Notes: generated from the letters alone by a model not told the origin. 64,000 nt of DNA from Cydia pomonella (GCF_033807575.1 NC_084721.1:9858001-9922000); one strand, 5' to 3'. Numbered from the stretch's first letter, positions 47,690 to 60,008 are shown. Translations and numbers: made by a program.

Positions 47690-48032
47690 GAACAGGATAT
47701 GTTTCTTAGCAACCAAGCAACTAAGATGTTTATTGTGCGGCGCAACACATGATGATGCGCGGCTCGAACTCATTTTAGCAGCCTCAGACAATAGTGATTG
47801 CCAGGCTCGTCTTGCTAAAAATCACCTGCAAAGTAAGGTTTCGCAGCAGAAAGTGAGTTTTATCGATAACAATTTTTCCAAAGACTTGTTTCTTAATCCT
47901 GCCAAAGAAAAAATTATGGCCGCCATCATGGCCCCCTGGAAAGCACCCGCGATAAATCCTAATTCACTGACTCACGCATCACGCGACCTGGAGTTCGGCA
48001 GTTCCTTGCGTTTATCCTTCGTTAATGCTTAA
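47690..48032 (+). pseudogene. Unrecognised open frame, possibly a coding remnant
   Basis: One frame stays open from about 47690 to the TAA at 48032, with QLRCLLCGATHDDARL, ILAASDNSDCQARLAK, KDLFLNPAKEKIMAAIMAPW. Composition looks more protein-like than its surroundings, but I recognise no domain, no clear start and no splice signals. An overlapping frame (LDPEQDMFLSNQATKMF) precedes it, so a frameshifted relic is possible. Confidence 0.25.
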
Positions 48033-48580
48033 TAGGTTGGCGTGCTTTAAACTGAGTAATCAATTGCAGTTGGGTCCAGTTTGTTTCTTGGATAGTAATG
48101 CTAGTATGTTATTTGATTATATGGAAAATGTAATGTTTATATTTGTGAAGATCCTGTGGAAATTCTCTTTTCTGTTAATTCTGTTTACTCACTTGCTACT
48201 ATTTATGCTTGTTGTATACTGAACCCGAATATGTTTTGTTAATCTTAACAAATTTTATCTTCGGAACAATTTCGACAATTTTAGTAGCCCGGATAGAATC
48301 AGCCATAAAAACGCATGACCGGATTCGTCGGCAGTGATCCAAACACCGCCGCTTCCGCGCCATCTGTTTTAAATTTAAATCAAACTATTTAGTATGACAA
48401 TCACGTGCATCGCGAAGTTCAAAAACCTCAAACTTTGACTGAAAATACCTGCCACAAACTATTTGTACAGAAAGTCTCAAAACAAATATTTTCCGAATAA
48501 AGAAGCCAAAATACCAAGCCCGCAAGAACCTGATACTTCTGATGGTTTTGATAGAAAATATCACCACGATACATATATTA
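48033..48580. other. No gene recognised
   Basis: AT-rich with a T-rich tract. No repeats supported. Confidence 0.4.
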
Positions 48581-48775
48581 TACTAGCGACCCGCCCCGTT
48601 TTCGCACGGGATACACAAAACTTTAATAAATTATATACATTAACCTTCCTCAACAATCACTCTGTTGATAGCTGAAAACCGCATGAAAATCCGCTCAGTA
48701 GTTTTTGAGTTTATCGCGAACATACATACAAACAGAGAGACGCGGTAGGGGACTTTGTTTTGTAAGGTGTAGTGA
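48581..48775 (+). repeat. Widespread arthropod repeat (CTAGCGACCCGCCCCG)
   Basis: TACTAGCGACCCGCCCCGTT, GCACGGGATACAC, AACCTTCCTCAACAATCACT, GAAAATCCGCTCAGTAGTTT and GACTTTGTTTTGTAAGGTGT match in order an abundant insect repeat I know. Class not assigned here. Confidence 0.65.
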
Positions 48776-49181
48776 TACCACGTACATATTATAAATATTC
48801 TATTTATAAAGTATTTTGTTTTTCTTTCTTACTTTGATTTATTTAATATTGCTTATTAGCAGCACCGGAAGTGTTCCAATACATAAATGTAGGTTCAAGG
48901 AGGGTACAGTGACTCACTCAACCTAATTACAACACGAGAGAGGCGATATTTGGGCGACTGAGCCACTGTTCGAGCTGAGCCTCTGAACTGTTTCCGCCTT
49001 GACCCTACATGTATCAGCATATCAGCGAATACAATTTGAAATTGCATCGAATTTTTTTTGCCTTCGCGTGCTGTATGCAGTGCGCTTTCTGGCCGTGCTT
49101 ATTTCGTGAAAAAGTAATGATGGTATAATGTGCCGATATAAATTCGAACGGTACCCGCCATTTTCCGGTGCACTCACCAGC

Positions 49182-49899
49182 AAGGAGACTGACGGTATCC
49201 AAATTATCATACGTTTGTTTAATAACTGTGTAATGTGTTTTTAATCGCAATTTCGTGATTTATGATCCCACTATTATACGTAGATATAGATTCAGTAATA
49301 CAAAAACACTAACGCACTCAACAAGATCTTTTGCGTAAATTGAGTGCAATAAATACACATTTCAAAAACATATAGTGATTTTTTGACTAGCTATCATATT
49401 TAACTATGTTTCCAGGTAATACGTTTGTGGAGAATGGGGATAAATATAAATACATATAGGTACTTCCCTATATACCAACAGCTAATTTTAACTTTGCTGT
49501 TAGGTACATACGTAGAACATACAATTTCCTGCGTATTACAAAGGAGACTGACGGTATACAAATTATCATAAGTTTCTTTAATAACGGTGTAATGTATTTT
49601 TAATCGTAATTTCATGATTTATGATCGCACTATTATACTTGTATAGTATACGTCGAGTACAGACTTACAGTCAGACATGCAAAAACAATAACGTGCTCAA
49701 CAATGTTCAGTGTATTTTGAGTACAATAAATAGTCAAAAACATATTTCCAAAAGCGTTAGTGTCGTAATAGTGATTTTTTGACTAAATAGCTGTACCATA
49801 TTTAACTATGTTGCCAGGTAAAATAAATTTATAGTGTACCTAAGTTTGTGGAGAATAGGGATAAATACATATACTTCCCTATCTATGTACCATACCAAC
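49182..49899 (+). repeat. Direct duplication, period 359 bases
   Basis: Copies at 49182-49479 and 49541-49899 share AAGGAGACTGACGGTAT, CAAATTATCATA, AGTGATTTTTTGACTA and ACTTCCCTAT. Divergence is higher than at 18808-19497, with the second copy longer. Confidence 0.8.
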
Positions 49900-50469
49900 A
49901 CGCGTGTTCCAAAGGGATACCTAATCGGTTTTAATTTGTATTGTGACCTGTCCAATTGATAGTAGCATTGTATGCCGGCTTGCATAAGCCTTTATCTATC
50001 ATCATAATATATGATTTTCTCACACTTGCAAAGTCATTCTAAAAAGTCGCTATTTCTATTATTCAATATATTAATTGGTTTATTATATTAGTACCTATAG
50101 GTTGGAAATATAAGTGGGATATAATAAATAGGCGATCTAGTCCCGTTTAGTCCCGTCACAAAATTTTAAGAACATTTTATAATTTTATAAAATAAAATAA
50201 ATTAGTAAATATTCCCTTAGGTCGCGTGGTCCGATCGACTAGTCCGATCAATCGGAATACGAAGTTTTTTTTTTCCTGTTGGCTCGATTGATCGGACTAT
50301 AAAGACTTAGAAAATCCTGTCAGTCCTACTATCGGTGTAATGGGATTTTAAAAGTTCGTCTAGTTCGATCGATCGAACCACGAGGACGTTTTTTTTCCTG
50401 TTGCATCGACTGATCGGACGTAACCGTAGACTTACTATTTCGTGGTAGTAAAATTCCGCGTCGAAAAGC

Positions 50470-53400
50470 TAGCCATACACGGACGGTTTTGCCCGTCGGA
50501 TCAGCCCGCCAGATGTACTAGTACGGTCAAATTAACTCAAATTTCACTAAAGTCAGGAACTAATTCTAAGGACTAATAAAATCACTACGGATTGTTTTGT
50601 ATGGGCTAAAAATCGAACTTTATACAATCGTTACTAAATTCACCCCCCCGGAAAGGGGTGAAATCGGCTGAAAATAATGTAATGGTTATAACTAAGAAGA
50701 GAAAAAAGGTGTACTCGGTGTAATTTGGCGTACGTTTTACAACACTTATATCTAAATTCGCACGTGTTATTTATGTTAATTTAAGCTACGGAACAGGCAA
50801 AAAAAAAACAACATTAAAAAAAATCTATTTTGGCCATTGCGGGTCTGGGGAAAGTAATGTACTCGGTGCAAATTGAGTAAATAATTAGAAAAAATATCTA
50901 AATCCAATGTCAAATTCGCACCATGGTGCGACACCCGGAAAGTAGTTTTTCATGTTTTACTGTCGTTGTACTTCGGGGGAAATTTTAATACTATTGGAAA
51001 TTGATGCAATCATATTCATTTGATTTTGTTTACATTCGCACCCCATAAAAAATTGGCATTTTTATACGGAACATGCAGTTTTGTAATCAAGTACCAAAAA
51101 CGTAGAGCAATAAATACACAGAAGCGACAAGCGCGTGATTAGTGGCAACTTGGCAAGAGAAGGAACGCGCGTAGATGCACCGACGAAGCACGGCTCTTGA
51201 GGCACGAGTAGTGGATTGTACTGCAAAAATAGTAGGGTTTCTGAGTATGCAGACAGACAGTCAACAAATTAAATACAGGTACGCTCAATGTTTGTTAAAT
51301 TCGAAAAATCGCGTTTTTCCATATACTTACGAAAACGTTAGACTACTTAGTTCACTCAATATTGTTTAAAACAATAGTTCCGTTTTAATGCCAGAAGAAA
51401 GATTTGTGCTCGTTGCCCGTCAAAAGTGTCAAACAAACTGTCTCGGAACAATCGCTGCGCGTAGGGTTTGAGATCCGGATATCCGAAATATCCGGATATC
51501 GAGTCATAAGATCCGGATAGTACGGATCCGTTAAATATGGTTATTGACCTATAACCGGAACAATTTTCTAATGAAATTTATGAATAATTTCATACCATTT
51601 TGTCATTTAAATATAGTATTTTCATATATTTAATCAATTCAAATACTAACAGCACATCAATTTTGATAGGTACATCATGTCACGCAGTAACTTTATACAA
51701 TGAATGCGAATGTTGCTTAATGCAATGCAATTAGATCATTGGATATCTTGATGACTTGGGGCTATAGGCTCAAAACAAAAGCAACCTGAAGGCCAAGGCT
51801 AGGATAGTAGAGTAGGAAGGAGAGAAAATTGGTCTGATAATCAACCACTAGAATATCTCCAAATGAATAGGGCTAAGATGGTCGGCTCTTTATCATTTGT
51901 CATGAAGGGCATAGTGACAAGTGATAAAAATAGAACCATGCTGCCACCGCAGATCGAAAAGAAAAGACCTACCTAAAGTAATCGGGAAGAGGAGATAGAT
52001 GTTCGAATCCAAAATGCCCTAAGATGCTCAGCAGCGCTTCGCCGAGTTCTAGTGTCCAAGCTGATCAGTAGACTGTCCATGATTCAAGTCTATAAGACAA
52101 TAATTAGATTTTGATGAATAACATCGGTAAGTATTACACTTGGACTCTGAATCAGAAAAAAAAGAACAAGTTCTTAGTGAAGAAGACGAAATTCTGGCGG
52201 AATATTCTGGGACCTATCAGAGATGAAGATAGAGAAGATGAAAGCGTAGGAAAAATAGGGAGCTAGAGTAGCCTTAAAACGCCCTCGGAGTATCCAACTA
52301 GCGTGGAGTTATGAGAGCATAGTTAGTATTTCATGACGAATGAACACGAGGTGAGGCATTGGATGTATTTCCAACTATGCACCAGCTAATCCAGATATAA
52401 ACCCTCCTTATTAAGTACGGTTTTAGAGATAACATTATGTTAGCTATTGTAGTAATCAAGTAATCATTTAAAATTAGTTGGGGGTGATATCATTGTATTA
52501 AAACATAGTTAAAAACGTTATTTCTGTGTTATCTAAATCAGTTTATTCGGACATTTATTTTGGTGGATATTCGAATAATTAGAATATCACAATATTCTAA
52601 TTGCAAACCCTACATATAACTTCCCAGTAGGGACACAAATAGGTAATGTAAATACTGCGAGGAGGATCTTGTTTAGGAAAAACCAGAGCGATCGAGTATA
52701 TTCCTTCAACAGGATGCTCTCCTACAGCATATAAAAAGGGCTTAACAGACCCACATTGGGACCAATTTACCTGAATAGCGACCCACAAATGCTAGATTCT
52801 TGCAACTAGGCTTGGCGAAAGAAAAATGATGGACCAGCGTACACCTCTGCAAGGAGCTATTGTCTTGCAAGTGCAAAGAACGCTGTACAGGGTGTGGGGG
52901 AGTAAAACACGGATTTAAATACACTATGCTTTGCGTATGCGAAGGTGCATGCTCTGGGACAAAATAATACGTAAAAAAAAAAATATTTTTGTTTAATTAG
53001 TGTGTAACTTTAATTAGCTAGATCCGGAGTAAATTACAATAAAACGATCTCAGTATTCTTAATTTTGATAATAATACTTTTATCGAAAATATTTTAAGTT
53101 ACCTTTACTTAAACATCATTTGCCTTGCAAATTGTATTGAAACAGCCATCCGACTCTTGGTGGTGTCATCCGGTATGGAACAAAAATAGTGTAATTTGCT
53201 TGTTTATAAACCGATTTTCAAAATTTTAATGGAATTTTATAGCTTATTAATGTAGCATTCATATCTTGATACAACGTCTTCCTGTAAAGTTACTAGTAAA
53301 GTTGATGAAAACAAAAAACGGTTTTTTTTTCGGGAAAATTTAAATAAAACTTAAAATGTCTCGCAAACTATGGTATTTACAAGGTCAAATGTATGAACGA

Positions 53401-54685
53401 TATTGTAGCGCATTTAATTTTGCTTTTTATGACACCCCACACAAGCTTACATGTGATATAATTGCTGTGGTATACGCAATATTCTGAACACGGCACCGGC
53501 CATTTTGATGACGTCATAACTGGTGACTTAACCACGTTAGAAACTGTCTCCCGATGGTTTTTTAGTCAGAATAACATGCTTAACAACATACTAAAATATG
53601 ATGCTGGTTTCATCAAAGGCACCTTTTGGGCCCTATATGACCATAAGGGAAGCGACTTCATACCTACTCGTATAACATTTTTTATACAATCAAACACATT
53701 TGAATAAGTAGTCGATAAAGCAGTCAAACACCGATAGATTATTAATATGTTGTAACATGACATCACTATTTTTGATCTCACAGACAATTTACGCACAAAC
53801 TTGCATTTCATTTTTGGTCGCACTTTTGAAGTTTGACAGTCGTTCTTGATATCCTATTTCTATGTATCCGGATCCGAAAAATTGTCGGATATTGCAAACC
53901 CTAGCTGCGCGCTGCGCTATCTCCCCGCCCCGCGCGCCCCGCGCCGCGTGCTGCCAACCACCTTCGCTTGCAGTTCGTTGCGATTAATTCTATTTACTTT
54001 TTGACAAACTTCCGGTAAAAAAAATCTATTTTTTATTTAGTGCAAATGTAGTGTCTTTAGATAAGTACCGTTTTTAAAATTTTCACGTCTCTCTTAATTT
54101 CCCCCGAAGCACAATGTACAAAATAATTAAAAATACATGTTCCATAATTTGCCCAGGCGTGCAAAGTTAACTGAATGTTTATAATGCTTTAAAAAGCTTA
54201 ACTTGAGATTGCACCAACCGACTGACTTATCCTCGAGCCGCAATCGAAAAAAAAAATTTTTTTAGGGTATCATACATTGCACATCTTTTTAATTAAGATA
54301 TACTATGCACCAAGGTGTTCTCTATACACTACTTAGCTTGAACCTAATAGCTTTTAATTTACTCCAAAATTACGGCACTTTATAGTTTATACCTAAAATT
54401 TAACGGTCTTCCGTACATAATAGAAACGGTGCAACTCGGGGGAAACAATCTAGTTGCGCCATCTAACAAATCCAAAAAAAGCACGACTACACGACTTACT
54501 TCCATACTTTTTCTTAACTTGACTATACTAGTACCGCCAGCGGGCACATCCGTGCGTGTGTGTCGAGAAATATAGATACGGATCTGCCCGCCGGGCACCC
54601 GTCCGCAGGCAAATCCGTCGGTGTGTGGTGAGATATAGCCACGGATGTGCCCGATCCGACGGGCAAAACCGTTCGTGTATGGCTA
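50470..54685. mobile_element. Inner inverted ends (TAGCCATACACGGACGG)
   Basis: TAGCCATACACGGACGG and the next 16 bases at 50470-50502 are mirrored at 54653-54685 with one mismatch. Further degenerate copies of the CGGGC-ACATCCGTGCG word lie at 54540-54640. No target duplication found, so these may be subterminal parts of the outer element rather than a separate insertion. Confidence 0.6.
51462..53903. mobile_element. hAT-like element, TSD GCTGCGCG, ATCCGGATA subterminal repeats
   Basis: Ends TAGGGTTTGAGATCCGGATA and, reversed on the right, TAGGGTTTGCAATATCCG. GCTGCGCG is exactly duplicated at 51454-51461 and 53904-53911. ATCCGGAT/ATATCCGGATAT words cluster at the left. 2,442 bp, no transposase. 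A third end-like motif, TTGCAAACCCTA, lies inside at 52600-52611. Confidence 0.82.
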
Positions 54686-55166
54686 ATTAAAGTGAGAAAA
54701 CACTTTTGAGATGTTGGTAGATTACAAAAGTAACCATGAAAGTACCGGTCGGACAAACAGGAAAAATAAAAATTGTGTGATCGGATTAAGAGGATTTTTC
54801 AAGGTCTCGTGGTTCGATCGATCGAACTAGACGAACTTTTAAAATCCCATTACACCGATAGTAGGACTGACAGGATTTTCTAAGTCTTTATAGTCCGATC
54901 AATCGAGCCAACAGGAAAAAAAAAACTTCGTATTCCGATTGATCGGACTAGTCGATCGGACCACGCGACCTAAGGGTAAATATTAGAGGACATAAATACA
55001 TATATACATAATATATAAGTGCTTAAATACATAGAAAACAATCCATGACTCAGAAACAAATATATTCATCACACAAATAAATGCCCTTACCAGGATTTGA
55101 ACCCGGAACCATCGGCTTCATAGGCAGGGTCACTACTCACTAACCAATTGGCCAGACAGGTCGTCA

Positions 55167-55932
55167 ATTTTATGTTTTCTCTTTTTAATTAGTCTGCTAA
55201 GAATTTTTATTATATAATTAAGCCTTTTTTGTTGATTCTTAAAACTACGTACAGGTAAAATATTATCTAAAGTTTGCTTGAAATCCAAATACTATGCCTC
55301 AGCTTGTATAACATCCAAATTTCCGAGTCGGAAATAGGAAATCCAATATTATGGTATAAACCTTCGTTATAACACATTGCATTTCGCAAATATTTCCTAC
55401 CGCTGACCTAGATATGACGGGAGGGAACATCGAAATTGCAATTTGCACCTCCAATACCCGCCCTGAAAATCTCTGGGACATGGCTTTAGTATGTAGTGCC
55501 ATTGGGTGTGCTTTATTTCCGTAGAGTTCAATTATATGTGTAACGTAACATTGCATCGTTGTGTCTTGTGCATTGTATTTTTGTAACAAACAACTCCAAA
55601 CAACCGACTCAAAATAAATAATCTGTACAAGCCTAAATTGCTTCAAGTTGGTTATATTATAGAACTAACAGATATCCTTTAATTTTTTCAGATTTTTGAA
55701 CGATGAATCAGCCGTAACTTGCCGGAGCAGTATCTCCAAACGGGTGAGCGTTTGACAAGATTTTCACCATAACCCTGAGTGACGTTACATGTCTATTCTA
55801 TCCTCCTCCATTGATAACAATCCTGCAGCCGAGCCTTCAAAGCGAATGTTATGGTTGGTTATTTTATACATCTTTGTTCGCGTTACAGCTACATATGTTA
55901 TATATCTTATACCTTTAAACGAGCAATTCTTG

Positions 55933-55934
<2 letters not shown>
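55167..55934. other. No gene recognised
   Basis: AT-rich. The frame 55299-55646 has no domain. TAATTTTTTCAG at 55680-55691 resembles a splice acceptor but no open exon follows. Confidence 0.45.

Positions 55935-55972
<38 letters not shown>
55935..55972. repeat. (AT)19 microsatellite
   Basis: Uninterrupted AT dinucleotides directly before the 88-base copy of the arm start. The palindrome centre at 60841-60858 is (AT)9. Confidence 0.95.
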
Positions 55973-55974
<2 letters not shown>

Positions 55975-56060
55975 CTGTGATCTCGGAAGCGGCTCTAACG
56001 ATTTCGCTGAAATTTGGTATATGGGAGTTTTTGGGGGTATACAATCGATCTAGATTAGTC
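55973..56060 (+). repeat. 88-base direct copy of the right-arm start
   Basis: Identical by reading to 60859-60946 (TTCTGTGATCTCGGAAGCGG to ATCTAGATTAGTC). It then breaks off: a six-base filler GATCTA (56061-56066), copied from the adjacent GATCTAG, precedes the left arm. Confidence 0.9.
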
Positions 56061-56352
56061 GATCTAGAAGAGTAAATGTGTTGTGAATGATAATACAGCT
56101 CTCCGGCCCATTATGCCCGTCCAGCAGTTTAGGGTTAACGAACCCGAGTGTCGCACAGTGGGTGAATTACGTTTTAAGCTTTATTTATGGGACCGCTTTA
56201 GGCCAGTGTAAACATGGCTTGATTTTTAATGATTGTTTGGCTACTAGTTGATTAATAAATCGTGCTGTAAACGAAACAATATTTAATAAGTACTACAAGT
56301 ACATAATTTTACAGTTCATCTGGCATAGTCAAGCCAAGCCAACAAACAAGCC

Positions 56353-59014
56353 CAGTGCCGGATTAACCATTAAGCAAAATAAGCACTTGCTTAGGGCACC
56401 ATGTCTGGGGGGGCACCAAAATCGCAGGCAAAAAAAACGGGTACTTTGTACATGAACCTTTGTGCATCGTGTACAGGGCACGTAAGCACGTCTCCAACGC
56501 AGGCCTTTGCCCCTACGAGGAGACCCATTCCATCAGGCTTGCAATATCCTGATTTTTTCCTCATACTTTACCCATTTGTTCGTGGTTGATTTTTGATTGC
56601 CAGCATTCTGCAAGTCTGTCAGCCTTTGGGTCAAAGGGCCTTACACCCAACGTAGAGCTCAGTTTTAGAAAGCTATTTGTCTTCAACCCTACGTGGAGCT
56701 TGTTCTTCAGCCTTCTCGGGGTGTCGAATTTAATAGTAGATCTACACTTTTGTCTTAATTTATAATTATGTCGTGTCCGAATTTCGCTCTCTTGCAATTC
56801 GGCCTTCGGCTTCGCACCGAAGTTTTAACAGGTTTTCGAGGATCGGAATTTGTCACTCATGCTGCCCGATCTCTTGCACCCAGATTGGTTTGCGTGGTTT
56901 GCGACGTATTGCACACGGCCAAGCTGCAGAGCCGCGATCGTGTGAACTAATTGTCAATGTTTTATGATAAAAAAACTGATGACGGAATCAAAGGCTAAAG
57001 TGCAGGTTCGGGGCCCCACGAAGGTCGAAAACCAAAAGCTTTTATTTTGAGGTTTTATTTGAACCAAAGGTTTTTAGCAGAATTAATCTTTGTTTTCCTA
57101 AGATGTAATTAAGAAGTGATGCCACCCAGATTTTTGATTCTGGTTTATTTCAGCTTCGGCGAAGTCGGTCAGTCGGAGGTCAATAATTGTTCAAGTTTAG
57201 GTTCTGAGTTACGTTTGGTATCATTTTCGACAAAATCTAAAATGTAGATCATACCAAATTTCATTCAAATAGGTGCAGCTGTTATTGATTCCCCACATAA
57301 ACTTCCACCCTCCTTTACACATCCTAAGCGATAATTTTTTAGATTAAAACTATCCTATGTCCTTTCTCGGGACTAAACTAATTATCTCTATACCAAATTT
57401 CAACTAAATTGGTTCAGCGGTTGAAGCGTGAAGAGGAATATTAAACAAAAAAATTAAAAATTTACATGTTTCCACTTCGGAATGGTGTCAATGTGATACC
57501 ATACTCGTAAATGAGTTCGGCATTCCTCATTTTTACGAAAACGATACCAAACATAGCCTACTAGCTTAACTGATGTAGATATCACGATAAAGTTGAAAGC
57601 CCACACCCTCCTCTAAAAATATACACTACAAAACTTGGTGGCTCCACTTCTTAACTAATTCAACCCTTGGGCTTGGGTCCTAACTCCTAGGGGCCAATCC
57701 TGCCAAAGGAAATCTTCGGTTCAAAACGCCTATTTCATCGGCTGCAACTAACTCTAATCACGTGCCCTTTTGAGCGAGGCCAAATGCCGAGCAGCAGGAG
57801 AGCCCTGATCACATTGGTTCGATTTCGTTAGGTCTTACTCATACTCGGCTTTTTACTTTATGCAAAAGTTGACCTTAAGCCTCACATAAACTTGGCCATG
57901 TGTCCAAATCCAGGCTTTCGTCTCTCGCGGCTGGGCATTATGCTTTGTTTACAATTCGCCATTGTTTTTTTTTTTATAGCGCGCCGCCATCAGACTCTCC
58001 GGGCGTCTAACCTAACCTTATGAGGACCTCAGCCTTCGGCCTCATTCACACAATTTGTCAATTCCAAGTTCTACTTTCTTGCAGCGTGGGCTTGGCCTCA
58101 TACGTAAAAGCGCCGATCTGACCGCGCTTTCAGCCTAATGAAGAGCTCAGCTTTCGACTTAGTTTTTTAAGACACTTGGCCATAGATTCTTGCCAGAGCT
58201 CAGCCCTGCTGAAGCTCGACCTTTGGCCTCACATGAATGCGCTTCTCAGAAAAGCTCTCTTTTCAACCCTGCGTGGAGCTCCGCCTTAGTCCTCGCTTAC
58301 ACTGGGTATTTTTTTCAGTCAGTTATAAAACCCAGCCCTCTCGCAACTTCGCCTTTAGGTCTTGCTCGGAAGCGCCAAGTGGGCACTTCGGATCTTCAAC
58401 CTTATGAAGAGCATGGTCGTTGGATTTGTTTTTTGACTATTGCCACCATTGGTTCAATTCCAAGCACTGCTGTCCTGCAATTTGGCCTTCGGCCTCGCAC
58501 GATTTCCCGCCACGGTTGAAAAAACTGAGGGTCAACCGCGAACCACGTTCAACGTGTTGTCTCCCTGTCGCATGTACGAATTACAATTTTATTGCCTCTG
58601 GGCCTCAGTCCTTAATGTAACTTTCGGGTTACTTTTGGTCATGTTACTTCTAGGGTTTATTTGTGAAGTGAACCAAAGCGGGTTTTAATCACATAGTTAG
58701 CGGAAAGGCAAGTACACAATCATAGATATAGGTAATTTCAGTCATTTAGTTCACGCATGCTTTGATAAAGGTGACATTAGGATGGCGACTGCACCAGCAT
58801 TACTGTTGCAACGTTTCTGCTGCAGCACTGTCAATTTCCTTGATAAAATAAGTAATGGATTGAAAATACAAATTGCAGCAGTAATGCGACCATGAACGTA
58901 ACTTAGTTTACCAAAAAAAAACAATGTTGTCAATGTAATCTGGATGAGCCTAGGCAGAGGGGGCACCAAGATCTAGAAATGCTTAGGGCATCAAAATTTC
59001 TTAATCCGGCACTG
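56353..59014. mobile_element. hAT-type element in the left arm, TSD AACAAGCC
   Basis: Ends CAGTGCCGGATTAA and TTAATCCGGCACTG are inverted; GCTTAGGGCA occurs just inside both ends. AACAAGCC is duplicated at 56345-56352 and 59015-59022, while the right arm (near 62680) has the site once, as the empty target. The interior has many CTTCGGCCTCGC-like words and short frames, none a recognisable transposase. Confidence 0.92.
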
Positions 59015-59560
59015 AACAAGCCACATCAGCCAAGTGAAATTACAATCAAAAAAGCAAACGTTTGTTTCAATCTACTCATGCTGGTCGAAAGTTGGAAACT
59101 GATCTTTTGATAAATATTACCCACCTAAGTAGTAATTATACCTTCCCCACCCTAAAAATTGGCGAAGTTAGCGCAAATATCAAAGATTATAACGCATGAA
59201 TTATACATGAGTTTAATTTGTACGTATCACCTCGTACTTGTGCTACTTGTCTACTCAATGGGCACAATTAACCCCTGTGTTTAATATGCAATGAATGAAT
59301 ACATTAACATCTATGAACCGATCTTAAGGCACCTAATTCCCACCCACGTCATTAGTACCAGATACCTAGATTCGTACAAAAGAAAAACGTCACAAGTTTA
59401 TATTGAGATCCACGGTGCATAGTGTATTTAGGCAAAGTGTACTGTATACTAACTAATAACTCGAGCTTCTTTCTTCTCGGTTATTCTTGTGTAGAATTTT
59501 AAAGTTGGAAAGAGAAGCATCATGCATCAGGTGTACCATAATTAAGGCTGATGTATTCCT

Positions 59561-59743
59561 TTGGCACCGTTCGACACGTATGTGTTTCCTTTACTGGCGG
59601 GCAACCGGAATGACAAACAGCTATTGTCTATTGTCAGTGCAATATGGGATGCTTTTGAACCCTTAAAAGCGTATCTTGAGAAAGATGGACTGTATGCAAC
59701 ATACCCAAGGCAGGTTGTTATATTTGATTTAAAAAAATGTTAG
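59561..59743 (+). pseudogene. Unrecognised 60-codon frame, left-arm copy
   Basis: Reads APFDTYVFPLLAGNRNDKQL, LSIVSAIWDAFEPLKAYLEK, YPRQVVIFDLKKC. It begins at a TTG, with an in-frame stop shortly before, so it is probably an exon or transposon relic rather than a complete gene. Protein-like composition; family unknown. Exact mirror at 61955-62137. Confidence 0.3.
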
Positions 59744-60008
59744 GGTAACCAACAAATATCAACTGCGTAATACAACATGCGCCTATTGATAAATAGTTTA
59801 TACAAAGATGAATTACCTATTTGAATAATAAATTATTTGAGTAACACAGAAATATAAGAATAAAGCCTAGCTTTATATCAATAACCACTTTAAATCCACT
59901 TTAAACTTTTAATAGCCTATCTTATCTTATGATTTTCGGGGGCTCTTGCGGATACACACTTCGACCCATAGGGATTTTTTGTGTAATTACCCCCTTAAGA
60001 AAGATCCA

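Larger units (their letters stand above)
50214..54976. mobile_element. 4.76-kb DNA element with identical 171-bp inverted ends
   Basis: Left end 50214-50384 and right end 54806-54976 are perfect complements as I read them, including a run of ten T, starting CCCTTAGGTCGCGTGGTCCG. TAAATATT is exactly duplicated at 50206-50213 and 54977-54984. The arms carry repeated CGATYRATCGG words. The 8-bp duplication fits hAT, P, Merlin or Mutator-like groups; ends match none that I recall. No transposase frame inside, so non-autonomous. Confidence 0.88.
50184..55166 (-). mobile_element. tRNA-derived SINE, copy 2, interrupted by a 4.76-kb element
   Basis: The tail (50184-50213, AAATAAAATAAATTAGTAAA) and the rest with the tRNA-like head (54977-55166; box B GGTTCAAATCC, GCCTATGAAGCCGATGG) match the SINE at 42685-42956, and together make one copy split by 50214-54976. 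Confidence 0.82.
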
